In this document: in pieces, positions 41,959 through 50,610 of the stretch | How positions within the stretch are numbered: the stretch's first letter is position 1 | Layout: each line of letters begins with the position of its first letter | Assembly (NCBI GenBank): GCA_965221655.1 | Contig: OZ244906.1 | Coordinates: 2,666,001-2,730,000, forward strand | Direction: 5' to 3' | Source: Bin107 sp965221655 | GTDB taxonomy: Bacteria > UBA8248 | Length of the DNA: 64,000 nucleotides | The notes under the pieces: model-generated | Told to the model about the DNA's origin: nothing | Databases searched by the model: none | What the model saw: only the letters and a program-made list of their open reading frames with translations | Program-made: the position numbers and the translations under genes

Positions 41959-43158
41959 TCAGGTTTTTTCGGGTTTTCCCGGGTTTTCCCGGGTTTTCCC
42001 GGATTTTCGTCGGGGAGCCATCTCGCGTATCCGCCGCACGGATTCGGGCAGCACCTCGAGCACGCGCGCCACGTCTTCCTCGGTGTTGCCGTAACCCAGG
42101 CTGAAGCGCACCGAGCCCTGTACGGCCTCTTCGGGCAGGCCCATCGCCAGCAGGACGTGGCTGGGTTCGGGAGAGCCGGAGCTGCACGCCGCTCCCGTAC
42201 TGATCGCAACTCCCTCGAGGTCGAGCCGAATCAGCAGCGTCTCTCCCTCCGCGCCGATGAAGCCGAGGTTCGAGGTTCCGGGAAGCCTGTGCGCGACGTC
42301 GCCGTTTACGCACACGTCGGGGACGCGCTCGCATATTTCGTTTTCGAGCCGATCCCGCAGGGCGGCGGCCCTGCCCGCGAGGGCGGGGCCTTCTGCTTGG
42401 GCGAGGCGGCAGGCCTCCCCCATGGCGACGATGCCCGCCACGTTCTCGGTACCCGAGCGCAGGCTCTGCTCCTGGCCCCCGCCCATAACGAGCGGGTCGA
42501 GCCGGGTTCCGCTTCTGACGTAAAGAAAGCCCGTCCCCTTGCAGCCGTTGATCTTGTGCGCACTGGCCGAGAGCAGGGAGACGCCCGCACTCTCCACGTC
42601 GATGGCCTCTTTGCCCAGTGCCTGCACGGCGTCGGTATGGAACGCGACGCCCCGCGCACGGCAGGCCGCGCCGATCTCGTGAATCGGCTGGATGGTGCCG
42701 ACCTCGTTGTTCCCCCACATGACGGAGACGATTTTCGTATGGGGCCGAATTGCCGCTGCCACGTCCGCGGCGCGCACGCGCCCCCCGGCGTCGGGTGCGA
42801 GGTAGGTAACCTCCACCCCCCGGGCCTCCAGGTCGCGGCAGGTGGCGAGCACGGCTTCGTGCTCGATGGCGGTGGTTACGACGTGGGCGGGGCCCTCTAC
42901 CGCTGAGAGCAGGCCGCGTATCGCCCAGTTGTCGCTCTCCGTGCCGCCCGAGGTGAAGAATATCTCCTCGCTCTCCGCCGCCCCTATCAGGGCCGCCGCG
43001 TGTTCGCGTGCGTCCTCGATGGCGACTCTGGCCTCGCGTCCGTAGCGGTGGATGCTGTTCGGGTTGCCGAATTTCCCGCCCAGGTAGGGCTGCATCGCGT
43101 CGAGCACCTCGGGGCGCACCGGCGTGGTCGCGTTGTGGTCCATGTAGACGGTTCTCAT
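41959..43158 (-). CDS. iscS: Cysteine desulfurase IscS/NifS
   Basis: 399-residue PLP enzyme converting cysteine to alanine and enzyme-bound persulfide. PLP Lys in SASAHKINGCKGTGFLYV near 206; active-site Cys in ISTGAACSSGSPEPSHVL near 327; MDHNATTPVRPEVLDAM at the start. It can feed IscU, ThiI and, through a selenocysteine lyase-like side activity, possibly SelD. The last dozen codons lie within a decamer DNA repeat, giving a Lys/Glu/Pro-rich tail. The start overlaps the cysE stop (ATGA). Confidence 0.96.
   Translation of the reverse strand: MRTVYMDHNATTPVRPEVLDAMQPYLGGKFGNPNSIHRYGREARVAIEDAREHAAALIGAAESEEIFFTSGGTESDNWAIRGLLSAVEGPAHVVTTAIEHEAVLATCRDLEARGVEVTYLAPDAGGRVRAADVAAAIRPHTKIVSVMWGNNEVGTIQPIHEIGAACRARGVAFHTDAVQALGKEAIDVESAGVSLLSASAHKINGCKGTGFLYVRSGTRLDPLVMGGGQEQSLRSGTENVAGIVAMGEACRLAQAEGPALAGRAAALRDRLENEICERVPDVCVNGDVAHRLPGTSNLGFIGAEGETLLIRLDLEGVAISTGAACSSGSPEPSHVLLAMGLPEEAVQGSVRFSLGYGNTEEDVARVLEVLPESVRRIREMAPRRKSGKTRENPGKPEKT
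41961..42010 (+). repeat. Decamer tandem repeat (GGGTTTTCCC)3 with decayed flanking units
   Basis: Three exact copies of GGGTTTTCCC at 41971-42000, flanked by degenerate copies AGGTTTTTTC (41961-41970) and GGATTTTCGT (42001-42010). It overlaps the 3' end of iscS. The unit length is not a multiple of three, so copy-number changes would alter the reading frame of the tail. Confidence 0.9.
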
Positions 43159-43847
43159 GGCGCCTGCCGCTCCCGTGCGCGGGCCAGTTCGCGTTCGAGA
43201 TCCGCGACGCGCTGGTGGAGGGACTGGATGGCTGCCTCCACCGGGTCGGGCAATTCGTGGTGGTCAAAGGAGAGCGGGGGGGCGTCGTCCGTCTTGCCGC
43301 TTCCCTCGCGGTAGACGATGCGTGCGGGCACGCCCACGACCGTGCAGCCGGGCGGAACGTCGGAGATGACGACCGAGCTTGCGCCGATGCGGCTGCCCGC
43401 GCCGATGGCGTGCGGCCCCAGAACGCGCGCACCCACGCCGATGATTACGTTGTCGCCGAGCGAGGGGTGTCTTTTTTCCTTCTTCAGGCTCACGCCGCCC
43501 AGCGTAACGCCTTGGTAGATCGTGCAGTCGTTGCCGATCTCCGTCGTCTCGCCGATGACGACGCCCATGCCGTGGTCGATGAAGAACCCCTCGCCGATCC
43601 GCGCACCGGGGTGAATCTCGACTCCCGTCAAGAAGCGGTTCCAGTGGCTCAGCCAGCGTGCGAGAAGCAGTGCGCCGCGCTTCCACAGAAAATGGGCCGC
43701 ACGGTGCAGGCACACGGCGTGAAACCCCGGATAGCAGAGGAGCACCTCCGTCTTCGACCTGCATGCGGGGTCGCGCTCCATGACGGCGGCGATGTCCTTG
43801 CGCGTCAGTTCCAGCCCGCGGCGAAGCGTCCTGAACAACTTGTGCAT
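43155..43847 (-). CDS. cysE: Serine O-acetyltransferase
   Basis: 230 residues. Acetylates serine to O-acetylserine, the committed step to cysteine. N-terminal helical part (DIAAVMERDPACRSKTEVLLCYPGFHAVCLHRAAHFLW) and a left-handed beta-helix of hexapeptide repeats (GVEIHPGARIGEGFFIDHGMGVVIGETTEIGNDCTIYQGVTLGG) identify it. The C-terminal tail is longer and ends in a charged helix (SLHQRVADLERELARARERQ). The ATG at 43847 sits right against AGGAG; a TTG three codons later (43838) has better spacing and may be used. First gene of cysE-iscS-iscU. Confidence 0.93.
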   Translation of the reverse strand: MHKLFRTLRRGLELTRKDIAAVMERDPACRSKTEVLLCYPGFHAVCLHRAAHFLWKRGALLLARWLSHWNRFLTGVEIHPGARIGEGFFIDHGMGVVIGETTEIGNDCTIYQGVTLGGVSLKKEKRHPSLGDNVIIGVGARVLGPHAIGAGSRIGASSVVISDVPPGCTVVGVPARIVYREGSGKTDDAPPLSFDHHELPDPVEAAIQSLHQRVADLERELARARERQAP

Positions 43848-44054
43848 CTCCTGTCCCGTGTCGAGAAAAAACGGGGGAGCCTTGGCACTCCCGCCGCGTA
43901 TGATAGCACAACGCCTCGGGGCGTCCGTCTTGCATTGCGCCCCGGCGGCGTCTTCTCCCTCGCTGCCGAAAATCATCGCGCAACCGCCTGTGCGCGCTCA
44001 AACGCCGGCAGCGCGTTTGTTTCGCCGCGTGCGGCGGCGGCGCATGGGGCCGCC

Positions 44055-44084
44055 TTGCGGCTGCGCCTCGGGGATTCATATAAT
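44055..44084 (+). promoter_or_regulatory. Sigma-70-type promoter of the M29-like peptidase gene
   Basis: Perfect -10 TATAAT (44079-44084), 18 bp after TTGCGG (44055-44060). Predicted start near 44091, about 78 nt before the ATG at 44169. Confidence 0.55.
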
Positions 44085-44168
44085 GAAGCCTGTTTTCTAC
44101 CGGGCCTTCGTCGACGACTGCGGGGGAATGCCGTCCGTTTTCCTGTTTCCATCAGCAGAGGTGAGCAG

Positions 44169-45140
44169 ATGATCAAGTTCAACATGGCGCCTACCGCCAG
44201 GAGAATCGTGGAGCAGATTCTGGCCGTTCGGGAAGGGGAGTTGGTGCTTCTCGTCACGGACTCGGATCGGCCCGAGTCCATCACGCAGGCTCTCGCGCAG
44301 GCACTGGGTGCGGCGGGGGCCAGGCTCTCCGTCATGTACATGCCCCCGCACATGAACGGCGGCATCGATCCGCTGCCCCACGTGGGTGCGGCGATGGCGG
44401 CTTCTGACGTCGTGATCCTGCAGACCAGCTTCGCCACCATCCACACCGAAACGGCGCGCAACGCCCTCAAACAAGGCGCGCGCGTGCTGGATATGTGGGG
44501 ATGGCGCGAGGACATGATGGTCGCAGGCGGTGCGCTTGCGGACTACGACGAGGTAGCGCGCATAACGCGGGCACTCTCGGACATCTACACCGAGGCCAAA
44601 ACGGGCCGGTTCACGACGCCCGATGGGTGCGACATGGAGTTCTCGCTCGAGGGGAGAACCTGCTTTCCGCTGATCGGCGTGGCGAGAAAATCCGGAGAGT
44701 TCGCGGCGTGCCCCGACGGAGAGGCCGCGATGAGTCCGCTTGAGGGCACCTCGAACGGCGTGATGGTGAATCCCTTCTCCATCGAGAGGAAGGACCTGGG
44801 GTTCGTTACCGAACCCATGTGCATCGAGGTGAAAGACGGCGAGGTCGTCTCCATCACCGGCAGTGCGGCTGCGGATCGCTTCTGGAGCCTGCTGGAAGAA
44901 AACGGGAACCTGGCGAAGAACGTGGCCGAGTTCGCCATCGGCACGAACCCCGCCTGCCGCTCGCGCGAGACGATGCGCGAGGCGAAAAAATCCTGGGGCA
45001 CCTGCCACATGGCGGTGGGCGACAGCGGGAGCATCGGGGGCGTCGTCGAGGCTCCGCTCCACATCGACATGATTTTTGACAAACCCAACGTCTGGGCGGA
45101 TGAGCGGCTGGTCATCGAGGACGGAAAAATTCTGATCTAG
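44169..45140 (+). CDS. Leucyl aminopeptidase-like protein (aminopeptidase T/M29-related)
   Basis: 323 residues. The N-terminal Rossmann-like half (GELVLLVTDSDRPESITQALAQALGAAGARLSVMYMPP) and the segments TGRFTTPDGCDMEFSLEGR, EGTSNGVMVNPFSIE and EFAIGTNPACRSRETMREAKKSWGTCHMAVGDSGSIGG are seen in proteins annotated as aminopeptidase T-like. Expected metal ligands Glu/His/Asp are present near the end (HMAVGDSGS..HIDMIFDKP). True activity is unproven for this branch; it may act on other substrates such as maleamate-type amides. Confidence 0.78.
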   Translation: MIKFNMAPTARRIVEQILAVREGELVLLVTDSDRPESITQALAQALGAAGARLSVMYMPPHMNGGIDPLPHVGAAMAASDVVILQTSFATIHTETARNALKQGARVLDMWGWREDMMVAGGALADYDEVARITRALSDIYTEAKTGRFTTPDGCDMEFSLEGRTCFPLIGVARKSGEFAACPDGEAAMSPLEGTSNGVMVNPFSIERKDLGFVTEPMCIEVKDGEVVSITGSAAADRFWSLLEENGNLAKNVAEFAIGTNPACRSRETMREAKKSWGTCHMAVGDSGSIGGVVEAPLHIDMIFDKPNVWADERLVIEDGKILI

Positions 45141-45182
45141 ACGGGCGCAACCGTTCGTCGCGCACCCCAGCGAAGGAGGCGA

Positions 45183-46046
45183 GTGAACGTGGCTCTGCTC
45201 CTGGAAGGCAAGCCCGTTGCGGAGAAGGTGATGGAGGGTTTGCGCACCTCCATCGACGACTTGTTGCCCCGGATGGGGAGACCCCCCGGGCTCGGCGTCG
45301 TTCTCGTGGGCGAGGACCCGGCTTCGCAGGTCTACGTGCGCATCAAGGGCCGCTCGGCAAAAAAGCTCGGCATCGAGACCTTCGATCACCGCCTGGCCGA
45401 GGACGCGAGCCAGGAGGAGGTCGTCTCCCTCCTCGAATCCCTCAACGATGACGAGCGGGTGGACGGCATATTGGTGCAGTTGCCGCTTCCCGGGCACCTG
45501 AGCGAGGAGGTCGTGCTGCGCGCCGTCTCTCCCGCTAAGGACGCGGACGTGTTCCACCCCGAAAACTTCGGCAAGCTCGCCCTCAAGCAGGGTGCGCTCA
45601 AGCCCTGCACCCCGGCGGGCGTGCTCGAGATACTGAAATTCTACGACGTCGGCCTCGAGGGCAAGCGCGTCGTCATCATCGGGCGCAGCAAGATCGTGGG
45701 GCTTCCCCTCTCGCTGTTGATGCTGCACGAAAACGCGACGGTTACGGTGTGCCACTCGCGCACCCGCGACCTCCCTGCGGTTACGCGCGAGGCGGACGTG
45801 GTGGTGGCGGCCCTGGGCCGCCCCCGGTTCCTGACCGAGGACATGGTGCGGCCCGGTGCCGTGGTGGTCGACGTCGGCATCAACCGGGTGGAGGGGGAGT
45901 TGGTGGGCGACTGCGACTTCGCGCCCTTGCGCGAGAAGGTCGCGGCCATCACGCCGGTTCCCGGCGGGGTGGGGCCGATGACGGTCGCCATGCTCATGGC
46001 GAACACGGTGCGCGCGTATTCTCTGCGGGCCGAAGGCCGCGCGTGA
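45183..46046 (+). CDS. folD: Methylenetetrahydrofolate dehydrogenase/cyclohydrolase FolD
   Basis: 287-residue bifunctional C1-folate enzyme. Motifs: VGEDPASQVYVRIKGRSAKKLGIE with catalytic Lys, DGILVQLPLPGHL, PCTPAGVLEIL, and the NADP loop IIGRSKIVGLPLSLLML. PGGVGPMTVAMLMANTV closes the fold. GTG start after GGAGG; a second in-frame GTG two codons on has better spacing. Head of a conserved gene order folD-xseA-xseB-ispA-dxs-tlyA. Confidence 0.96.
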   Translation: MNVALLLEGKPVAEKVMEGLRTSIDDLLPRMGRPPGLGVVLVGEDPASQVYVRIKGRSAKKLGIETFDHRLAEDASQEEVVSLLESLNDDERVDGILVQLPLPGHLSEEVVLRAVSPAKDADVFHPENFGKLALKQGALKPCTPAGVLEILKFYDVGLEGKRVVIIGRSKIVGLPLSLLMLHENATVTVCHSRTRDLPAVTREADVVVAALGRPRFLTEDMVRPGAVVVDVGINRVEGELVGDCDFAPLREKVAAITPVPGGVGPMTVAMLMANTVRAYSLRAEGRA

Positions 46047-46056
46047 GGAGCCCCGC

Positions 46057-47460
46057 GTGAGCGTGAACCTCCTGGGGGAAGATGCGCCGCGCGCGTCGAC
46101 CCCCCCCGTCCTCAGCGTCTCGCAGCTCAACGCGCGGGCGAAAGAGTTGCTCGAGGGCGCGTTCGGCGAGGCGCTGGTGGAAGGAGAAGTTTCCTTCTGG
46201 CGCACCTACCCTTCGGGCCACGCCTATTTCGACTTGAAAGACGCAGTCTCCAAGGTGAGCGGCGTCATGTTTGCGCTCCGCAGACGGTCTTTGCGCTTCG
46301 AGCCGCAAGTCGGAATGCGGGTGCTGGTGCGCTGCCGCGTTACGCTCTATGAGAGAGACGGCCGCTTTCAGGTCTCCGCCCTCTCGATGGAGCCGATGGG
46401 CGAGGGCGCGCTCGAGGTCGCCTTTCGCCAATTGCACGAACGCCTCGACAAAGAGGGCCTCTTCGCCCCCGAGCGCAAAAAGGAAGTTCCCGCGCGCCCC
46501 CGCCGCGTGGCGCTGGTTACGAGTACCGAGGGCGCCGTGCTTCGCGACATGTTGCGCGTCTTTGCCGAGCGCGCGCCGATTGTGGAGCTCATCGTCCTCC
46601 ACACGGCGGTGCAGGGAGAGGAGGCGGCTGCATCCATCGCGGCGGCGATTCGGCACGCGGACGAGGAGCTCTCCGCCCTGGGCCGCCCCGTTGATCTGAT
46701 CATCGCGGGCCGCGGCGGCGGAAGCCGCGAGGATTTGTGGGCGTTCAACGAGGAGGAGGTGGTGCGCGCGATTGCAGGTTGCGCGACGCCGGTTCTCTCG
46801 GCGGTGGGCCACGAGGTGGATACCTCGCTCGCGGACCTGGCGGCGGATGAGGCGGCGGCCACGCCCACCGCTGCGGCCGAGCGCGCCGCTGCGGGCTGGC
46901 AGCGCGCTGCGCGCGATATCGGCGATCTGCTCGCCGCCGCCCGCCGGGCGGTGGCTGGCCGCCTGGAGACTCTCGATGCCGGCCTCGCGCGCCTGCGCGA
47001 GACGCGCGCCTTCAGGCGGCCCGAAGCCCACATCGAAGCCCACGCCCAGCGCGTGGACGCACTGGAGGAGCGCATGCGCACAAACGCCGCCCACCGCTGG
47101 GAGGTTACGCGGGCGCGCCTTGAGGGGGCGATTCCCAGGTTGCGGGCGGCATCTCCGGCGGGCAGAATCGCGCGCGGCGCGGCGCGGCTGGAGGAGGAGG
47201 CAAAGCGGCTTGGCACGGCCCATGCCTCTTTCTTGCGGCATAAGGCGGGTGCGCTCGGAGGGGCGGTGAAGCGTCTCGAACTCGTATCGCCGCTGCGCGT
47301 TCTGGCGCGCGGCTACGCCCTGGCCTACCGGGAGGCCGACGGCGCGCTGATAGAAAACGCCGCAGCCGTAAGCGAGAACGAACTCGTGCGGGTGCGCCTG
47401 GCCCGGGGCGGCCTGTTGTGCCGCGTGGCGGAAGTCTTCCCCGAAGGAGAGCGTTCATGA
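46057..47460 (+). CDS. xseA: Exodeoxyribonuclease VII large subunit
   Basis: 467 residues. Catalytic subunit of a single-strand-specific exonuclease used in repair. N-terminal OB fold (VEGEVSFWRTYPSGHAYFDLKDAVSKVSGVMF), catalytic domain with VALVTSTEGAVLRDM, IIAGRGGGSREDLWAFNEEEVVRAI and VGHEVDTSLADLAADEAAATPTAAAE, then the long helical coiled-coil region and C-terminal segment. GTG start with GAGGAG 6 nt upstream, 10 bp after folD. Stop overlaps the xseB start. Confidence 0.96.
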   Translation: MSVNLLGEDAPRASTPPVLSVSQLNARAKELLEGAFGEALVEGEVSFWRTYPSGHAYFDLKDAVSKVSGVMFALRRRSLRFEPQVGMRVLVRCRVTLYERDGRFQVSALSMEPMGEGALEVAFRQLHERLDKEGLFAPERKKEVPARPRRVALVTSTEGAVLRDMLRVFAERAPIVELIVLHTAVQGEEAAASIAAAIRHADEELSALGRPVDLIIAGRGGGSREDLWAFNEEEVVRAIAGCATPVLSAVGHEVDTSLADLAADEAAATPTAAAERAAAGWQRAARDIGDLLAAARRAVAGRLETLDAGLARLRETRAFRRPEAHIEAHAQRVDALEERMRTNAAHRWEVTRARLEGAIPRLRAASPAGRIARGAARLEEEAKRLGTAHASFLRHKAGALGGAVKRLELVSPLRVLARGYALAYREADGALIENAAAVSENELVRVRLARGGLLCRVAEVFPEGERS

Positions 47461-47699
47461 ACGAGCCAACCGCGCCCGAGAGCTTTGAGGCCGCGCTCGA
47501 GCGTCTCGAGGCCATCGTGGAGAGTCTCGAGGGCGGCAAGCCCTCGCTCGAAGAAGCCGTGGCACTCTATGAGGAGGGAATCGGGCTGTTCCGCTACGGC
47601 AGGGGGCAGCTCGAAGCCGCGCAAAAGCGGGTGGAGAAGCTCACGGGAGAATCCGGCGAGTCGCTCTCCCTGGAGCCTCTGGAAGATGGGGATGAGTGA
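47457..47699 (+). CDS. xseB: Exodeoxyribonuclease VII small subunit
   Basis: 80-residue helical subunit that binds the XseA coiled coil. SFEAALERLEAIVESLEGGKPSLEEAVALYEEGIGLFR is the standard family core. ATGA overlap with xseA and a short overlap with ispA indicate tight coupling. Its acidic C-terminus (ESLSLEPLEDGDE) is typical. Confidence 0.95.
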   Translation: MNEPTAPESFEAALERLEAIVESLEGGKPSLEEAVALYEEGIGLFRYGRGQLEAAQKRVEKLTGESGESLSLEPLEDGDE

Positions 47700-48588
47700 C
47701 GCCGCCGTCGACGCGGCAGCCTATCTCGAGCACTGGGCCGGGCGCGTGGAGGGTGAGCTCGAGCGCCTGGCGCCCGCCTCGGGCGAGCCGCCCGAGATGT
47801 ACGAGATCATGCGCTACAGCCTGCTCGCGGGCGGCAAGCGCCTGCGGCCGGTGCTTTGCGTGGCGGGCTGCGAGGCCGTGGGGGGAGAGCCCGCATCCGT
47901 GCTCGCGGCGGCCTGCGCCGTGGAGTGCATCCACTCCTACTCGCTCGTTCACGACGATCTGCCCGCCATGGACGACGACGACCTGCGCCGCGGCGCGCCC
48001 ACGAACCACAAGGTCTACGGAGAGGCGGCGGCGATACTCGCGGGCGACGGCCTGCAGGCGCTCGCCTTCGAGGCGCTGGCGCGCGCGGGGGAGCGCACGG
48101 CGCCCGAGCGGCGGCTCGAGGCCGTGCGCCTGCTGGCCGAAGCCTCCGGTGCGAGTGGCATGGTGGGGGGGCAGCTCCTCGACGTGCGCGCGAACGACCG
48201 CGTGAGCGACCTGGGCTGTCTGGAGGAGATACACAGGCGCAAGACGGGTGCGCTCCTGCGCGTCTCGGTCTGCCTGGGAGGTTTGCTCGGCGGGGGCGAC
48301 GAGGCGCAGATGGCCGCACTTGGCGTCTACGGCGAGAAGATAGGCCTGGCGTTTCAGATTGTGGACGACGTCCTCGACGTGGAGGGCGACGCGCACCTCA
48401 TGGGCAAGCCCACGGGCTCGGACGAGGGGCTGGAGAAGGCGACCTATCCGGCGCTTTGCGGCATGGAGGAATCCAAACGCCTTGCGCGCGCGGCCTGCGA
48501 GGAGGCGCTGGCCGCACTCGCCGCGTTCCCGAACGGCGCGCCCGCCCTGGCCGCCCTGGCGCGATTTATCGTTTTGCGCAGGTTTTAA
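47692..48588 (+). CDS. ispA: Short-chain prenyl diphosphate synthase (IspA-like)
   Basis: 298 residues. Condenses DMAPP/GPP with IPP to farnesyl (or geranylgeranyl) diphosphate. GGKRLRPVLCVAGCEA near 45, first Asp-rich motif HDDLPAMDDDDLRRGAPT near 84 with the two-residue insertion of bacterial type, second FQIVDDVLDVEGD near 220. The ATG at 47692 is chosen for spacing; another ATG lies two codons upstream. Position between xseB and dxs is the classic arrangement, so the MEP pathway substrate and product steps are co-expressed. Confidence 0.94.
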   Translation: MSDAAVDAAAYLEHWAGRVEGELERLAPASGEPPEMYEIMRYSLLAGGKRLRPVLCVAGCEAVGGEPASVLAAACAVECIHSYSLVHDDLPAMDDDDLRRGAPTNHKVYGEAAAILAGDGLQALAFEALARAGERTAPERRLEAVRLLAEASGASGMVGGQLLDVRANDRVSDLGCLEEIHRRKTGALLRVSVCLGGLLGGGDEAQMAALGVYGEKIGLAFQIVDDVLDVEGDAHLMGKPTGSDEGLEKATYPALCGMEESKRLARAACEEALAALAAFPNGAPALAALARFIVLRRF

Positions 48589-48693
48589 TTTCTAGTATTG
48601 TGCCCTTGAAAAAGCGAACCTCCCTTGCAGAGGGCGCGTGGCAAGCGTTTTCGGCAAGGAAGAGGGTTGTTCCATCCACATGGGGGAGACTAC

Positions 48694-50610
48694 ATGGGTG
48701 AGTTGCTGGATCGCATCGACAGTCCTGCGGATTTGAGAAGACTGCCCGAAAGCGAACTCCCCCAGGTCGTGGAGGAACTCCGCGACCTCGTGATTCAGGT
48801 AACCTCGAACACGGGCGGACACCTCGGCGCCTCTTTGGGTGCGGCGGAGCTCGTCGTCGCGCTCCACTACCTCTACGACACCCCGCGGGACAAGCTCATC
48901 TGGGACGTCGGCCACCAAGCCTACACCCACAAGATTCTCACGGGCCGTCGGGATAGCTTCCACACCCTCAGGCAGTGGAAGGGAATCGCGGGCTTTCCCG
49001 ACAGGCGCGAGAGCGAATACGACCACCTGAACGTCGCCCACGGGGGCACCTCCATCTCGGCGGCCCTGGGCATGGCGACGGCGCGCGACCTCTCGGGCGA
49101 GGATTTTCACGTCCTCGCCGTCATCGGGGACGGCAGCCTCACCGCGGGCATGGCGCTCGAAGCCCTCAACAACGCGGGCGACGTAAAGCGCAACCTCACC
49201 GTCATCCTCAACGACAACAAGATGGGCATCTCGCCCAACGTGGGCGCTCTGTGCTCGTATCTGGCGCGCATCATGACGGGCGAATGGGCGCAGCGGGTGG
49301 GCAAGGTGCGCGGCGAGGTGCAGAAGATTCTCGCCCACCTCCCCGTGGTGGGCAGCCGCGCCGTGACGCTCATGGAGCGGGTCGAGGAGTCGATTCGCAA
49401 CATCATCGTGCCCGGCATCCTCTTTGAAGAGCTCGGCTTTCGCTACGTCGGTCCGGTGGACGGCCACAGGCTGGACTTGCTCCTCCCCACGCTGCGCAAC
49501 GTCAAGAGCCTCGACGGCCCCAACCTGGTGCACGTCGTAACGCGCAAGGGCCACGGCTATCCCTACAGCGAGGCGGAGCCGATCACCTACCACGGCGTGA
49601 CGAAGTTCGACCCTGAGTCCGGCAAGTTCCACAAGCGCGCACCCGGCCCCCCGGGCTACTCGAAGGTCTTCACCGACACCATGCTCAAGCTCAGCGAGCA
49701 GGACGAGAAAATCGTCGCCATCTCGGCGGCCATGCTCGAGGGCACCGCGCTCGTCAACTACCAAAAGGCCATGCCCGATCGCTGCTTCGACGTAGGCATG
49801 TGCGAGCAGCACGCGGTTACGTTCGGCGCAGGTCTGGCGCTTGAGGGCATGAAGCCCGTCGTCGCCATCTACTCCACCTTCCTGCAGCGCGGCTTCGACC
49901 AGATTGTCCACGACGTCTGCCTCACGAACGTGCCCGTCACCTTCGCGCTCGACCGCGCGGGTCTCGTGGGCGACGACGGCCCCACCCACCAGGGCGCGTA
50001 CGATCTGGCCTATCTGCGCTGTCTGCCGAACATGGTCATCATGTCGCCCAAGGACGAGAACGAGCTCCAGCGGATGACGCTCACCGCCATCGAATACCCC
50101 GGCCCCGCGGCGGTGCGCTTCGCGCGCGGCTCCGGCGAGGGCGTGGAGATGGACGAGTTCATCGAACCCCTCGATATCGGGGAGGCGGAGCTGCTCAGGG
50201 AGGGCGACGACGTGGCGCTCATCGCCCTCGGCCCCATGGTGGGCCTTTCCATGAAGGCGGCGGAAGAGTTGGCGCAAGGCGGCGTGGAGGCGTCGGTGCT
50301 CAACCTGCGTTTCGTGAAGCCGATGGACGCGGAAAAAGTGCTCGGCCTCGCGCGGCGGTGCGGACGCATCGTGACGATAGAGGAGGGCACGCGCATCGGC
50401 GGAATGGGCGCGGGCGTGCTGGAACTCCTCTCAGAGAACGGCCTGCACGGTGTGGCCGTCAAGATACTGGGCATTCCCGACCGCTTCATCGAGCACGGCG
50501 CCCCGCAGCTGCAGCGAGAGGATTGCGGGCTGACGCCGGGCGACATCACCCAGGCGGCCCGCACCCTGGTCGAGGGCGTATCCTCCGACGTGGCGGTACA
50601 TGGCGAGTAG
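48694..50610 (+). CDS. dxs: 1-deoxy-D-xylulose-5-phosphate synthase
   Basis: 638-residue thiamine-diphosphate enzyme, first step of the MEP isoprenoid route from pyruvate and glyceraldehyde 3-phosphate. ThDP motif GDGSLTAGMALEALNNAG near 145; HQAYTHKILTGRR near 70; transketolase-like DRAGLVGDDGPTHQGAYDLAYLR near 415; C-terminal domain with GAGVLELLSENG. ATG 48694 has GGGGGAG 6 nt before it. It overlaps tlyA by 11 bp. Confidence 0.97.
   Translation: MGELLDRIDSPADLRRLPESELPQVVEELRDLVIQVTSNTGGHLGASLGAAELVVALHYLYDTPRDKLIWDVGHQAYTHKILTGRRDSFHTLRQWKGIAGFPDRRESEYDHLNVAHGGTSISAALGMATARDLSGEDFHVLAVIGDGSLTAGMALEALNNAGDVKRNLTVILNDNKMGISPNVGALCSYLARIMTGEWAQRVGKVRGEVQKILAHLPVVGSRAVTLMERVEESIRNIIVPGILFEELGFRYVGPVDGHRLDLLLPTLRNVKSLDGPNLVHVVTRKGHGYPYSEAEPITYHGVTKFDPESGKFHKRAPGPPGYSKVFTDTMLKLSEQDEKIVAISAAMLEGTALVNYQKAMPDRCFDVGMCEQHAVTFGAGLALEGMKPVVAIYSTFLQRGFDQIVHDVCLTNVPVTFALDRAGLVGDDGPTHQGAYDLAYLRCLPNMVIMSPKDENELQRMTLTAIEYPGPAAVRFARGSGEGVEMDEFIEPLDIGEAELLREGDDVALIALGPMVGLSMKAAEELAQGGVEASVLNLRFVKPMDAEKVLGLARRCGRIVTIEEGTRIGGMGAGVLELLSENGLHGVAVKILGIPDRFIEHGAPQLQREDCGLTPGDITQAARTLVEGVSSDVAVHGE

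Noticed and set aside
41099..43432. Minus-strand open frame of 777 codons across iscU and iscS
   Set aside because: Only its last 156 codons (the GyrI-like gene) are coding; the rest is an out-of-frame reading of iscS and iscU.
44096..46205. Minus-strand open frame of 702 codons
   Set aside because: Antisense to the M29-like peptidase, folD and start of xseA, all of which have clear family motifs.
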